The position numbers and the translations under genes are program-made. Shown here piece by piece: positions 36,230-45,011 of a stretch of 64,000 nt of DNA. The notes below the pieces were generated by a model, which searched no databases, was not told the DNA's origin, and worked only from the letters and a program-made list of their open reading frames with translations. Numbering within the stretch: position 1 is the stretch's first letter; the number at the start of each line of letters is the position of its first letter. Source of the DNA: Streptomyces sp. Tu 3180 (GTDB lineage: Bacteria > Actinomycetota > Actinomycetes > Streptomycetales > Streptomycetaceae); the NCBI RefSeq assembly GCF_009852415.1, contig NZ_WOXS01000002.1, positions 5,558,001-5,622,000 on the forward strand, given 5' to 3'.

Positions 36230-38373
36230 TGCACGCTCTTGAGGCTCTCCGGGATGCCGGTCTTGGGGGAGAGTACCGTAGCGACCGCGGCAACGTTGTC
36301 GATGAGTTCTACGTACCGGCTCTGCGGGCATCGACCGCCTACGATCGTGCTGTCGGCTATTTCACGGCCTCTGTCCTGGCCGTCATCGGCGAGGGCATAG
36401 AAGAATTCACTCGGCGCGCCGGGACGATGCGCATCGTGGCCTCGCCCTATCTCCTCGCCGAAGACATCGCCGAGATCGAAGCGGGCTACGAGCTCCGCGC
36501 CGTCATGGAGAAGGCTGCCCTACGCGACCTGGAGCGTGCGACGGAAGACGTCAGGGCGGTGCGCGGACTTGGCAAGCTCGGCGCGCTCATCGCCGAGGGG
36601 CGACTGGACATGAAGCTCGCCTACGTCACGGCCGGCAGCCGGGTCGGCATGTATCACGAAAAGATCGGCGTCTTCCGCGATGACCACGACCTCGTCGCGT
36701 TCAAGGGCAGCGCGAATGAGACGCTGTCGGGCCTGGTGGGGAACTTCGAGTCCATCGAGGTGTTCCGTAGCTGGGAGGAGCGAGACCGCGAACGGGCTTT
36801 GCGTATCAGCAAAGACTTCGACGACCTGTGGCATGACAAGACCCCCCTGCTTCGTGTGATGCCCTTCACCGACGCCGCCAAGCAGATCATCGAGCGCAGC
36901 AGCTGCGCTGCACCTGACCCCAACGACGACACAGTGATCCCCCCGTCCGGCGCACCGATCACTGTCATCCGCGAAGACCGCACCGGTATGCTGACCATCC
37001 CTCCGCAGCTGCAAGTGCGCGACTACCAGAAGAGGGCCGTCGCCCAGTGGTTTGCCCAGCAGGGCCGCGGCATCCTGCGCATGGCAACCGGCACCGGCAA
37101 GACCCTCACCGCCCTGTCCGCCGCTGCCCAAGTGACCAAGATGCTCCGCAAGGCCGGCGAACCACTGCTCACCGTCGTGATCGCCCCCTACCAGCACCTG
37201 GTCGACCAGTGGGGGAAAGACATCGAGTGGTTCGGCGTGCACCCCCTACGCGCCTACGAGTCGACCGCCTCATGGTTCCCCCGCGCCTCCCAAATGTTGG
37301 ATTCGCTGGCGCTGCACACCACCCGCGGCGGCGTCATCATCACCACGAACAAGACCTTCGGCGAGACCGCCTTCCAAAGCATCCTCCAGCGCTACCGCGG
37401 CCAGCTCCTCCTCATCGCCGACGAGGCACATAACCTCGGGGCCCGGCACATCCGCTCCAAGCTGCCCGACAGCGCACAGTTTCGCCTCGGACTGTCGGCC
37501 ACCCCGGAACGCTGGTTCGACGACGAAGGCACCACCGCACTCACCGACTACTTCGGCCCGGTGGTCTTCGAGCTGGGCCTCGGTGACGCCATCAAAGCAG
37601 GAGCACTGTGCCGCTACACCTATAAGCCCGTGATCGTGGAACTGGATGCCGACGAGACTGACCTCTACATAGAGATCACCGAAAAGATCGGCAGGCTGTT
37701 CGCGATGCAACAGTTCTCCGAACAAGCCGACGAGAACAGCCCCCTGGGCCACCTGCTGCGCAAACGAGCCAACCTCCTCGGCCACGCCCGCGCGAAACTC
37801 CCAGCGCTGCGACGGGAGATCAGCCAACGCAGCGAGGAGTGGTATCAGCTGCTGTACTGCGCAGAAGGACAGCACCCCCTGTCGTACGAAGACGGCGCCG
37901 CGCCGGAACCAGCGCAGATTGATCAAGTACTCGACCTCGTCGGCAATCAACTGCATATGCCCGCCGCTCGCTACACCGCCGAGACCAAACGCCCCGAACG
38001 TCAGCAGGTCCTGCAGCGCTTCGCCGACCGCAAGCTGCAAGTGATCGCCTCTATGCGCTGCCTGGACGAAGGCGTCGACGTGCCCGCCGCCCGTACCGCA
38101 TACCTGCTGGCCAGCTCCTCCAACCCCCGGCAGTTCATTCAACGCCGCGGCCGAGTGCTGCGACAGGCACCGGGCAAGACCACGGCCGACATCGTCGACT
38201 TCATCGTGGTCCCCCCGCCTAATATGCCCGACCTGCAGGACCGCACCGAACGCAGCATGGTGGCTCGCGAGCTGGCCCGCGTGACGGAGTTCGCACAACT
38301 GGCGGACAACGAAGCCGAGACCCTCGACCTCCTTCGTCCACTACGCCTGCGATATGGCCTGCTCGACACCTGA
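36229..38373 (+). CDS. PLD-nuclease/SF2 helicase, phosphorothioation-linked restriction protein
   Basis: 714 residues. The N-terminal phospholipase-D-like domain has HEK at 143-145 and GSANET at 160-165, a single HxK site that would dimerise to act. The helicase core has GTGKT (288-292), DEAH (398-401), SAT (423-425) and QRRGR (638-642). This layout matches the family named DNA phosphorothioation system restriction enzyme (TIGR04095 as I recall). It should move along DNA with ATP and cleave. The GTG start overlaps the upstream stop by 1 bp. Confidence 0.85.
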   Translation: MHALEALRDAGLGGEYRSDRGNVVDEFYVPALRASTAYDRAVGYFTASVLAVIGEGIEEFTRRAGTMRIVASPYLLAEDIAEIEAGYELRAVMEKAALRDLERATEDVRAVRGLGKLGALIAEGRLDMKLAYVTAGSRVGMYHEKIGVFRDDHDLVAFKGSANETLSGLVGNFESIEVFRSWEERDRERALRISKDFDDLWHDKTPLLRVMPFTDAAKQIIERSSCAAPDPNDDTVIPPSGAPITVIREDRTGMLTIPPQLQVRDYQKRAVAQWFAQQGRGILRMATGTGKTLTALSAAAQVTKMLRKAGEPLLTVVIAPYQHLVDQWGKDIEWFGVHPLRAYESTASWFPRASQMLDSLALHTTRGGVIITTNKTFGETAFQSILQRYRGQLLLIADEAHNLGARHIRSKLPDSAQFRLGLSATPERWFDDEGTTALTDYFGPVVFELGLGDAIKAGALCRYTYKPVIVELDADETDLYIEITEKIGRLFAMQQFSEQADENSPLGHLLRKRANLLGHARAKLPALRREISQRSEEWYQLLYCAEGQHPLSYEDGAAPEPAQIDQVLDLVGNQLHMPAARYTAETKRPERQQVLQRFADRKLQVIASMRCLDEGVDVPAARTAYLLASSSNPRQFIQRRGRVLRQAPGKTTADIVDFIVVPPPNMPDLQDRTERSMVARELARVTEFAQLADNEAETLDLLRPLRLRYGLLDT

Positions 38374-38400
38374 TCCACGGCATCACCAAACGGAGTAGAC

Positions 38401-38565
38401 GTGAGCAAGAAGAAGACTGCGCAGGATGTGCTGAGTCAGCTGTCGCCTGAGGGCGTCAAACTTGCCAGACGCGTCATCGAGTTGGAGCGTGAGAACTTGC
38501 ACATCAGAAGTTCAACCACCGTGGTCAACGAGATCGTGGCGGCCGTGAAGGGACTGATCAAGTGA
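38401..38565 (+). CDS. 54-residue small protein in the defence operon
   Basis: GTG at 38401 with GGAG 6 nt upstream; TGA at 38563-38565 overlaps the next GTG start by 4 bp (GTGA). The product begins SKKKTAQDVLSQLSPEG and continues as a charged amphipathic helix (RRVIELEREN), then a second helix (TVVNEIVAAVKGLIK). It sits exactly in the 188-bp space between two coupled genes with its own ribosome site, which argues for a real gene. No family is recognised; it may be an adaptor or regulatory subunit. Confidence 0.75.
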   Translation: MSKKKTAQDVLSQLSPEGVKLARRVIELERENLHIRSSTTVVNEIVAAVKGLIK

Positions 38566-40616
38566 AGCTGCTGAGGCTGACCCTGGACAACTTTCGTGCG
38601 TTCTACGGCCGCCAGACGCTGGATCTCGCCGTCGACGACTCCAAGCCGGCGGTGCTGATCTTCGGCAACAACGGTGCAGGCAAGACCACCCTCCTCAATG
38701 CCTTCGCCTGGGCGTTGTACGGCAAGTTCTCCGCCGACGTCGAGCAGCAGCACCGCGTCATCCATGACCACAAATGGGCGGAGACCCCGCACGGCACGCC
38801 CGTCAGCGCGTCGGTGGAACTGAAATTCGAACACGCAGGGGTGATCTTCACTGCGCTGCGTGAGGTGGCCACCGTCAAGAACACTGACGAGCAGATAGCC
38901 GTCGCAGCCAAGCTCACCCTCAACGAGATCAAAAACGGCGAGAGCAAGCCCGTAGCCAACGGTCAGGATCGCATCGAAAAGATCCTTCCCGAAGGCCTCC
39001 GTCGCTTCTTCTTCTTCAACGGTGAGCGCATGGAGAAGATGTTCACCGGCGAGGAGAACAACGACGAGGTCAAACGCGCCATCAAGACCTTGATGGATCT
39101 TGAACCAATGGAGCGGGCGATCACCGAGCACCTTCCCGCAGCCGCACGACGCCTCGCAAAAGAGATCGACAAGGGCGGCGACAGTCGCCTCCAGCAGCTG
39201 CGCGATCAACAGGAAAGCCTCGAACAGCAGCGTGACGACGCCACCCGGCGTGCGCAGAAAGTCTCCCGCGACATTAGCAGCTACGAGAGGGAAGTCCGGG
39301 AGATGGAACGAGCGCTGCGTAGCCACTCGGAGTCCAAGCCTCTGCAAAACGCTCGCAAGAAGCTCGAATGGAAAATCAACGAGATGGGGGGGCAGCTACA
39401 GGACCGGTACGCACGCAAGCGTGAGATCCTCTCCAAGGGGGGCTTTCTCGCCTTCACGTCGCACATCGACGAAACGGTGATCGGGTTGGCAGAAGCCATG
39501 CGCGAGCGCCGCCAACTGCCTGCCGGCATCCAACGGGACTTCATCGAGGGCCTCCTCGACGAAGGCAAGTGCATGTGCGGAACGCCCGTTCCCCAGGGGA
39601 GCGCGGCATATCAAGAGCTGGACAAGCGCCGCTACAACGCCGGTCTTGCCGATGTGGAAGCCCGCTGGATGTATGTCAGTGGGCAGATGAAACACCTCGG
39701 CGAGGCACGCCAAAAGCTCCTAGACGACTTGCGACAGGCCACATTCGAGATCCAGAACTGCCAGGACGAGATCAAGAGCCTGGAGGAAGAGAAGAGCGAG
39801 ATCGACCGCCAGCTGCAGGGCGTCAACATCGAAGACGTACAGCGCCTCGAGCAGCGACGCAAGGAGTACGACGAAAAACGCATCGACGGACTGGCCGAGC
39901 ACCGCCGGCTGGAAGAGCGCCGGGTCGAGTTCGAAGCCGAGATCGACAAGATGAAGAGACTCTTCAGGTCCGCGCAGGCAGCGGACGAAGCGTCCCGAAA
40001 GGTGCAGCGACAGGTCAATCTCGTCAACGAGGTACTGGACACCTTCCGCGAGGCACTGGAACTGAAGACCGAAGAGGTCCGCGAACAGCTCGATGCGAAG
40101 CTCAAGGAGGTCTTCTCAAGGATCTTCATCAAGTCCTACGAGCCCGAACTAACAGACTCCTTTGAACTGTTGCTGAAGTCACCCGCCGGCATCGCTATCC
40201 GCAGCACGGGCGAAAACCAGGTCCTGGGCTTGTCCTTCGTCGGCGCAGTCTCGGAGATCGCCAAGCAGATCCACCAGCGCAAGGCCAAAGACAGCGAAGA
40301 CATCATCGGCGAAGGAGGCATCTACCCCGTCGTCATGGATGCCCCCTTCGGCAGCCTGGACTTCACCTATCAAGAAGAAATCTCCCAAGCACTGCCGAAG
40401 CTCACCTCGCAGATCGTTACCCTGCTTTCCAACTCCCAGGCGAGTGGCAAGGTGATGGACAACCTTCAAGGAGCGGCCACTCGCATGTACGTGCTGCGCA
40501 CGGTTACCCCCAACACGGACGCCGCGCAAGAGACGATCGAGATCAACAACCGGGCCGTCGCCTACGTCACGCACGGCGATTTCGAGCACACCATCTTGGA
40601 AGAGGTGGCCTTCTGA
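38562..40616 (+). CDS. Second DndD-like SMC/Rad50-type ATPase
   Basis: 684 residues. Walker A GNNGAGKTT at 35-43, coiled coils at about 200-290 and 345-510, a C-x-C hook at C337/C339 (GKCMCGTPVP) and Walker B VVMDAPFGSLDF near 590-600. RFFFFNGERMEKMF resembles the DndD FFFFDGE segment. It is a paralogue of DndD rather than a copy, with a zinc-hook-like tip that the island's DndD lacks. Probably a DNA-sensing or end-bridging ATPase of the restriction arm. It overlaps the small gene and the following gene by 4 and 1 bp. Confidence 0.87.
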   Translation: MKLLRLTLDNFRAFYGRQTLDLAVDDSKPAVLIFGNNGAGKTTLLNAFAWALYGKFSADVEQQHRVIHDHKWAETPHGTPVSASVELKFEHAGVIFTALREVATVKNTDEQIAVAAKLTLNEIKNGESKPVANGQDRIEKILPEGLRRFFFFNGERMEKMFTGEENNDEVKRAIKTLMDLEPMERAITEHLPAAARRLAKEIDKGGDSRLQQLRDQQESLEQQRDDATRRAQKVSRDISSYEREVREMERALRSHSESKPLQNARKKLEWKINEMGGQLQDRYARKREILSKGGFLAFTSHIDETVIGLAEAMRERRQLPAGIQRDFIEGLLDEGKCMCGTPVPQGSAAYQELDKRRYNAGLADVEARWMYVSGQMKHLGEARQKLLDDLRQATFEIQNCQDEIKSLEEEKSEIDRQLQGVNIEDVQRLEQRRKEYDEKRIDGLAEHRRLEERRVEFEAEIDKMKRLFRSAQAADEASRKVQRQVNLVNEVLDTFREALELKTEEVREQLDAKLKEVFSRIFIKSYEPELTDSFELLLKSPAGIAIRSTGENQVLGLSFVGAVSEIAKQIHQRKAKDSEDIIGEGGIYPVVMDAPFGSLDFTYQEEISQALPKLTSQIVTLLSNSQASGKVMDNLQGAATRMYVLRTVTPNTDAAQETIEINNRAVAYVTHGDFEHTILEEVAF

Positions 40617-41083
40617 TGGCATACGAAGATCGTTTCCGCAGGCCAGCCGCCCATGAGGACCTTATCTCGGCGCTGGCCGGCAAAGAGGGCCCTTTCAACG
40701 CGATGGTGGACGTGCTCATGTTCGCGGCCGTGCTAGGCCGCAACAAGGGCAAGCGAGAGCCCTTCGATAAAGCTGGCGAGCCCATTCGCCTGGCGCTGAT
40801 CGAAGGCCGCCAGTACGGCGATGTACTCATCGACATGATCGCAGTGGCCGAGGAGCCCAACGATCCGAAGATCCTCGCCGACGAGCGCCAGCCCGACCGG
40901 GTTGAAATCTTTGAGGAGTACGCCAACGGCGGACTGAACTATATACAAGGCGAGGTCAACGCCACCGGTGGGCACGACTACGTCTCCATCATCAGCACCC
41001 TAGTCATGGATGCTCTCACCGAACCCGACGAGCGGCAGAACGACGTCTCCGCACTAATGCAAGCCGCAGATCTAGACTGGTAG
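40616..41083 (+). CDS. DNA phosphorothioation-associated small protein (dnd_assoc_4-like)
   Basis: 155 residues. FRRPAAHEDLISALAGKEGPFNAMVDVLMFAAVLG then KREPFDKAGEPIRLALIE follow the pattern of the family called DNA phosphorothioation-associated protein 4 (TIGR04062 as I recall), whose members occur only beside dnd genes. Acidic, helical, without catalytic motifs. The start overlaps the SMC-like gene by 1 bp, and a strong hairpin begins 11 bp after the stop, so it closes the operon. Confidence 0.82.
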   Translation: MAYEDRFRRPAAHEDLISALAGKEGPFNAMVDVLMFAAVLGRNKGKREPFDKAGEPIRLALIEGRQYGDVLIDMIAVAEEPNDPKILADERQPDRVEIFEEYANGGLNYIQGEVNATGGHDYVSIISTLVMDALTEPDERQNDVSALMQAADLDW

Positions 41084-41094
41084 CAACCACATCG

Positions 41095-41131
41095 GCGCCT
41101 GACACAGCGAGGCCGCTGCTGTGCCAGGCGC
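41095..41131. terminator. Hairpin terminator closing the second defence operon
   Basis: GCGCCTGACACAGC (41095-41108) pairs with GCTGTGCCAGGCGC (41118-41131) over 14 bp with one mismatch and a 9-nt loop. It starts 11 bp after the last stop codon and separates the five-gene operon from the DUF262 gene, which therefore has its own promoter. Confidence 0.8.
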
Positions 41132-41339
41132 GTACTGCTAGCCGAGCCGCCCTCTGTCTCACGGTGTCAGTGATGTCCCCGCGCGTCCGCGCAGATGCTT
41201 GAGCATCTCTCTGGCCACCTGCCCCGTCTCTCGACTAATCTGACTTCCAGTCATAGACGCGTAGGGGGCGCGACCCAACTTCCCGGACATCGGGGTCACA
41301 TGAGAGGTGTCGAGTCCCTCATCACCTGAAAGAGGCTCC

Positions 41340-43190
41340 ATGACGTTCGGTGCTGCATCTGTCTCCCCCCGCAGCGTGGGCATGGGAGCGCTCCTGGAGG
41401 AGCATCACCCTTTCTGGGTCCCCGTGTATCAGCGGGCATACGCCTGGGATGAGCAGACGTCAGCTTTCATCACGGACGTTAAAGAGCTCCTGGCAGACAC
41501 CAGCAGCCAGCGCGGCCACTTCTTCGGCGGTTTTGTGTGTATCGAGCACACGGATCACTCCCAATCGAGGCCCCATACCTACCAGATTGTCGATGGCCAG
41601 CAGCGCCTAACTACCTTTGTTCTGACGTTGTCAGAAATTGCTGCTGCAGCAGAGGATGTTTCAGAGAAGGCTCGGCGCGCAGGTGATGACCGAGCTGCCA
41701 ATTCTGCAAGCATTCTCTCTGAGGACATGCGCAGTCGCTTCATCTACTGGAAACACTTCAACGTCACTGAAGGGCGAGTTGAGGAACGTCCTCGGCTGAA
41801 GCTTTCCACGGCTGACAACAAAATTTTCCAAGATCTGCTTAAGGGCCGGGATGTCACCGCCTCTCGGGAGAGCCATGAGCTTCTGATTGCTGCGCAGAAA
41901 GCTCTCCAGGGCAAGTTGATTAAGCCCATCGTTGAGGCTGCTCCTTCTTGGATGGAAAAGGTAGAAGCACTGGACCGTCTCCGTCATGCCCTGACTGTTC
42001 AGTCGCATGTCATTCAGATCGTCTGCCTGGACCGAGAAAGAGCGTATCAGCTTTTTAGCGTCCTCAACGATCGAGGGCGCTCTTTGGAGGACGCCGATCT
42101 ACTGCGCAGTTACACGCTTGAGCAGCTTGAGCAGCATCCGCATGAGCAGCGAGTGGCGGCAGCGACGTGGGATGAATTGCTGAAGACTCCCGCCGCAAAG
42201 GTCAGTTCCTTCCTGAAGGCTTATTATCCGTCGACGACCGGTACGCGCGCTGGTACTCCACTCTTTCAGAAGCTCTGTGACGCTTACTTTCCCCAAAAAC
42301 CCCCTACCGCCCCCTCCCGCGTATCTCAGCAGATCTCGTCCTTCCTCAAAGAGAAGGATACTTATCTCAAGATCGCCGAAGGCGAGTGGCCTTTTGAAAC
42401 TGCTGTTGTTCCCGGTTTTACGCCGGAAGCCTCTGCATGGCAGAAAGATCGACTTGCCCGCCTGGTGCGGACACTGAAGCATGAATTGGCCCTTCCTCTG
42501 TTGCTAGCCGCATCGCAGTGTGCGACAGAGAAGAGATTCGCAGAGCTTGTTTTCATGCTTGAAATTTTCGCCTTCCGCTACAAAAATGTGTGCAGTGGAC
42601 ACGCAAGTCCCGCTCAAGCAATCTATTACGCCGAAGCGAAGCGGATTCGAGAAGCGACTGCGGCTGGCAAAGAGGTGCGGTGGAATGACCTTCGGATCAA
42701 GCTGCAAGGGCTTCTCGACAAGTCGGCGTCCGACGAGCATTTTAAAGTCAGTCTGGACAATCATCTGCGATACGATCGAGGGAGCGCACAAAAAGCTAAC
42801 CTGCGTGAATTCCTCACCACCCTTGAAGATCATCGTGAATGGCTAGAAAAAGGCGCCCCGGGTCAGCCTAAGCCGAACATGATGTCCGTCTTCGACCTTC
42901 AACAGGTGACGATCGAGCACATCTACCCTCAGAACCCACTCCCGGGCGATGAGCAGCCCGAGATGCGCGAGCTCCTGAACCGACTGGGGAACCTGACATT
43001 CTTTGGGCCCCGTGAAAACTCCGATGCGGGAAACAAATCATTCTCAGTGAAGTGCAAGCAGTACTATGCGCAGAGTCAGGTGGGCTTGACTCGCAGTATG
43101 ATCAAGTTTTCACAGTGGACAGAAACTGAATACAAAGAGCGCCTGCATGACCTACAGGCGGACGCGTGCAAAGTCTTCCGACTTCTCTGA
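41340..43190 (+). CDS. DUF262-DUF1524 protein, SspE/GmrSD-like restriction effector
   Basis: 616 residues from the ATG at 41340 (GAAAGAGG upstream); a GTG 11 codons earlier is less likely. N-terminal DUF262: PVYQRAYAW (about 28-36), then VDGQQR (84-89), the NTPase motif. C-terminal DUF1524 HNH-type nuclease: EHIYPQ (about 527-532) and RLGNLTFF with a later Asn/Lys. The domain order is that of GmrSD and of SspE, which senses phosphorothioate in DNA and nicks unmodified phage DNA. Its position in a dnd island makes phosphorothioate sensing the best guess. Codon use is A/T-richer than the host. Confidence 0.87.
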   Translation: MTFGAASVSPRSVGMGALLEEHHPFWVPVYQRAYAWDEQTSAFITDVKELLADTSSQRGHFFGGFVCIEHTDHSQSRPHTYQIVDGQQRLTTFVLTLSEIAAAAEDVSEKARRAGDDRAANSASILSEDMRSRFIYWKHFNVTEGRVEERPRLKLSTADNKIFQDLLKGRDVTASRESHELLIAAQKALQGKLIKPIVEAAPSWMEKVEALDRLRHALTVQSHVIQIVCLDRERAYQLFSVLNDRGRSLEDADLLRSYTLEQLEQHPHEQRVAAATWDELLKTPAAKVSSFLKAYYPSTTGTRAGTPLFQKLCDAYFPQKPPTAPSRVSQQISSFLKEKDTYLKIAEGEWPFETAVVPGFTPEASAWQKDRLARLVRTLKHELALPLLLAASQCATEKRFAELVFMLEIFAFRYKNVCSGHASPAQAIYYAEAKRIREATAAGKEVRWNDLRIKLQGLLDKSASDEHFKVSLDNHLRYDRGSAQKANLREFLTTLEDHREWLEKGAPGQPKPNMMSVFDLQQVTIEHIYPQNPLPGDEQPEMRELLNRLGNLTFFGPRENSDAGNKSFSVKCKQYYAQSQVGLTRSMIKFSQWTETEYKERLHDLQADACKVFRLL

Positions 43191-43214
43191 CCGGGACTCT
43201 ATTCTCTTCGATCT

Positions 43215-43244
43215 GTGCCTAGTCGGCAGTAGCGCTGTAGGCAC
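43215..43244. terminator. Possible terminator after the DUF262 gene
   Basis: GTGCCTA (43215-43221) pairs with TAGGCAC (43238-43244), with a short inner CAG/CTG stem. It begins 25 bp after the stop codon. Weak: the arms are only 7 bp and there is no T-run. Confidence 0.4.
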
Positions 43245-43396
43245 TGATAGGGGATACGGTGGCGGAGCAGTGAGTATTTTCAGTGCGCCACTGAGCGGGT
43301 GACCTTGATACTGTGAGCGAGGGACCGCCACGCACGAGGCTCCCGTGCCCTTTAGGGGAGATGTTCAAGACCCAACTGACCGGCACAGGAGCCTCA

Positions 43397-43610
43397 GTGG
43401 TTACCTATTCTGCCGCACTCGACCGCCCGCACGCCTTGGTCGAGTGGGTCACGATGCTTAGCGTCGCCCGTGACGGTGGCTGCCGAGGCAAGGTTTCCGC
43501 CGGACCAGCATGCGCTGGTCGCGCTGGTGCACCTGCGCCGGCACGACACCCTTGCACGCGCAGTCGGCTTCGGGATATCCGTCGGTACTGCTCAAGGTCG
43601 GCGTAGCGGC
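43397..43610 (+). pseudogene. Decayed IS5-type transposase N-terminus
   Basis: VVTYSAALDRPHALVEWVTML (first frame) followed, after a frame change near 43490, by FPPDQHALVALVHLRRHDTLA and FGISVGTA. Both parts read as the N-terminus of a common Streptomyces IS5-family transposase (helix-turn-helix before the DDE core). No DDE core remains. It is a short relic left between the DUF262 gene and the IS110 element; 43611-43808 shows nothing further that I can name. Confidence 0.75.
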
Positions 43611-43808
43611 TTTGGGCTGGAGTTTCAATGACCGAGTCAAGGCTGCGGTCGCCCTCCACCCGTGAGGACGGCACCTCGTCCCGGAGATCGTCTGTGCCTC
43701 AGCCGACGAAAGTCAGCCACGACGGCGGGCATGCCGACCGATCAGGTGCGCGTGTGTCTCGCTGCAGCCCCACCGGCCTCAGCCACGCTGCCGGCTCTGT
43801 GGCCTTGC

Positions 43809-45011
43809 TCAGGCCGTCTGCGCGATGGGCGGTGTGGGGGTGAAGGCCCGGTCGTCGCGCAGGAGGGCCCACAACACACTGGTGCGGCGTCGTGCGAGGG
43901 CGATGACGGCTTGGACGTGTTTGCAGCCCTCGCCGCGTTTCTTGAGGTAGTAGTCCCGGTTGGGGCCGTCGCGGATGATGCTGGTCTGCGCGGAGAGGTA
44001 GAAGACTCTGCGCAGGCGGCGGCTGTATCGCTTGGGGCGGTGCAGGTTGCCGGTGCGGCGGCCGGAGTCGCGTGGGACGGGGACCAGTCCGGCGGCTGAG
44101 GCGAGGTAGCCTGCGTCGGTGTGGGCGGTCATGTCGCCCGCGGCGACGATGAACTCGGCTCCGAGGATGGGGCCCATGCCGGGCAGCGACTCGATGATCT
44201 CGGCTTGTGCGTGGGTGCGGAAGGCGTCACGGATCTGCCGGTCGAGGCGCTTGAGTCGGTCGTCCAGGGCCAGGATCTGCGTGGCCAGGTCGGCGACGAT
44301 CTGTGCGGCGGCGTCTTCGCCGGGCAGGGCGGTCTGCTGGGCCTGGGCGGCTTCCATGGCCGTGGCGGCCACGCTGCCCGCGTCGCGAACCCCTCGATTG
44401 GCCAGCCAGGAGGTCAGGCGGGCCAGGCCGCGCCGGCGCAGGGCGGCCGGGGTCTGGTAGCCGGTCAGCAGCACCAGTGCGCCCTTGCGGGCCGAGTAGT
44501 CGAAGGCTCGCTCCAGGGCGGGGAACATGCCGGTGAGCACGTCGCGGAGCCGGTTGACCGTTCGCACTCGGTCGGTGACCAGGTCGGTGCGGTGAGCGGT
44601 CAGGAGCGCGAGGTCGGCGGCCAGCTGTGCGGGGACGCCGATGGTGGCGAAGTCCCGGCGGTGGCGGGCGGTTTCGGCGATGACATAGGCGTCGCGGGCA
44701 TCCGTCTTGGCCTCGCCCCGGTAGGCGCCGGCCATGCGGTTGACCGTCCGGCCGGGCACGTAGACAGGCTGCTGCCCGTGGGCTGCCAGCAGCGCCAGCA
44801 GCAGTGCGGAGGACCTGCTGGAGATGTCCACCGCCCAGTGCACCTCTTCGGCCAGGTCCAGGATCCCGCCGAGTGCGGTCAGGATCGCCGACTCGTCATT
44901 TTCGATCTTCTCCGACCAGAGAGTCGCGCCGGTCTCGTCGACCACCGCGGCCCAGTGATGGGCCTTGCCCGCGTCGATACCAACCCATATCCGGGCCCGT
45001 CGTTCGCTCAC
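43809..45011 (-). CDS. IS110-family transposase
   Basis: 400 residues. RuvC-like N-terminus with VGIDAGK (first Asp) and KTDARDAYVIAE (the DxxDA part of the DEDD set); the Tnp_20 C-terminus has PGMGPILGAEF and SAAGLVPVPRDSG with the family Ser. IS110 enzymes are guided to target and donor by an RNA made from the element's non-coding end. Full length, so possibly active. The element ends are not marked by inverted repeats in this family and could not be fixed here. Confidence 0.93.
   Translation of the reverse strand: MSERRARIWVGIDAGKAHHWAAVVDETGATLWSEKIENDESAILTALGGILDLAEEVHWAVDISSRSSALLLALLAAHGQQPVYVPGRTVNRMAGAYRGEAKTDARDAYVIAETARHRRDFATIGVPAQLAADLALLTAHRTDLVTDRVRTVNRLRDVLTGMFPALERAFDYSARKGALVLLTGYQTPAALRRRGLARLTSWLANRGVRDAGSVAATAMEAAQAQQTALPGEDAAAQIVADLATQILALDDRLKRLDRQIRDAFRTHAQAEIIESLPGMGPILGAEFIVAAGDMTAHTDAGYLASAAGLVPVPRDSGRRTGNLHRPKRYSRRLRRVFYLSAQTSIIRDGPNRDYYLKKRGEGCKHVQAVIALARRRTSVLWALLRDDRAFTPTPPIAQTA

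Noticed and set aside
32877..43190. dndFGH/dptFGH restriction genes
   Set aside because: None of the proteins has the domain order expected of DndF, DndG and DndH; the helicase carries a PLD domain and the SMC protein is DndD-like.
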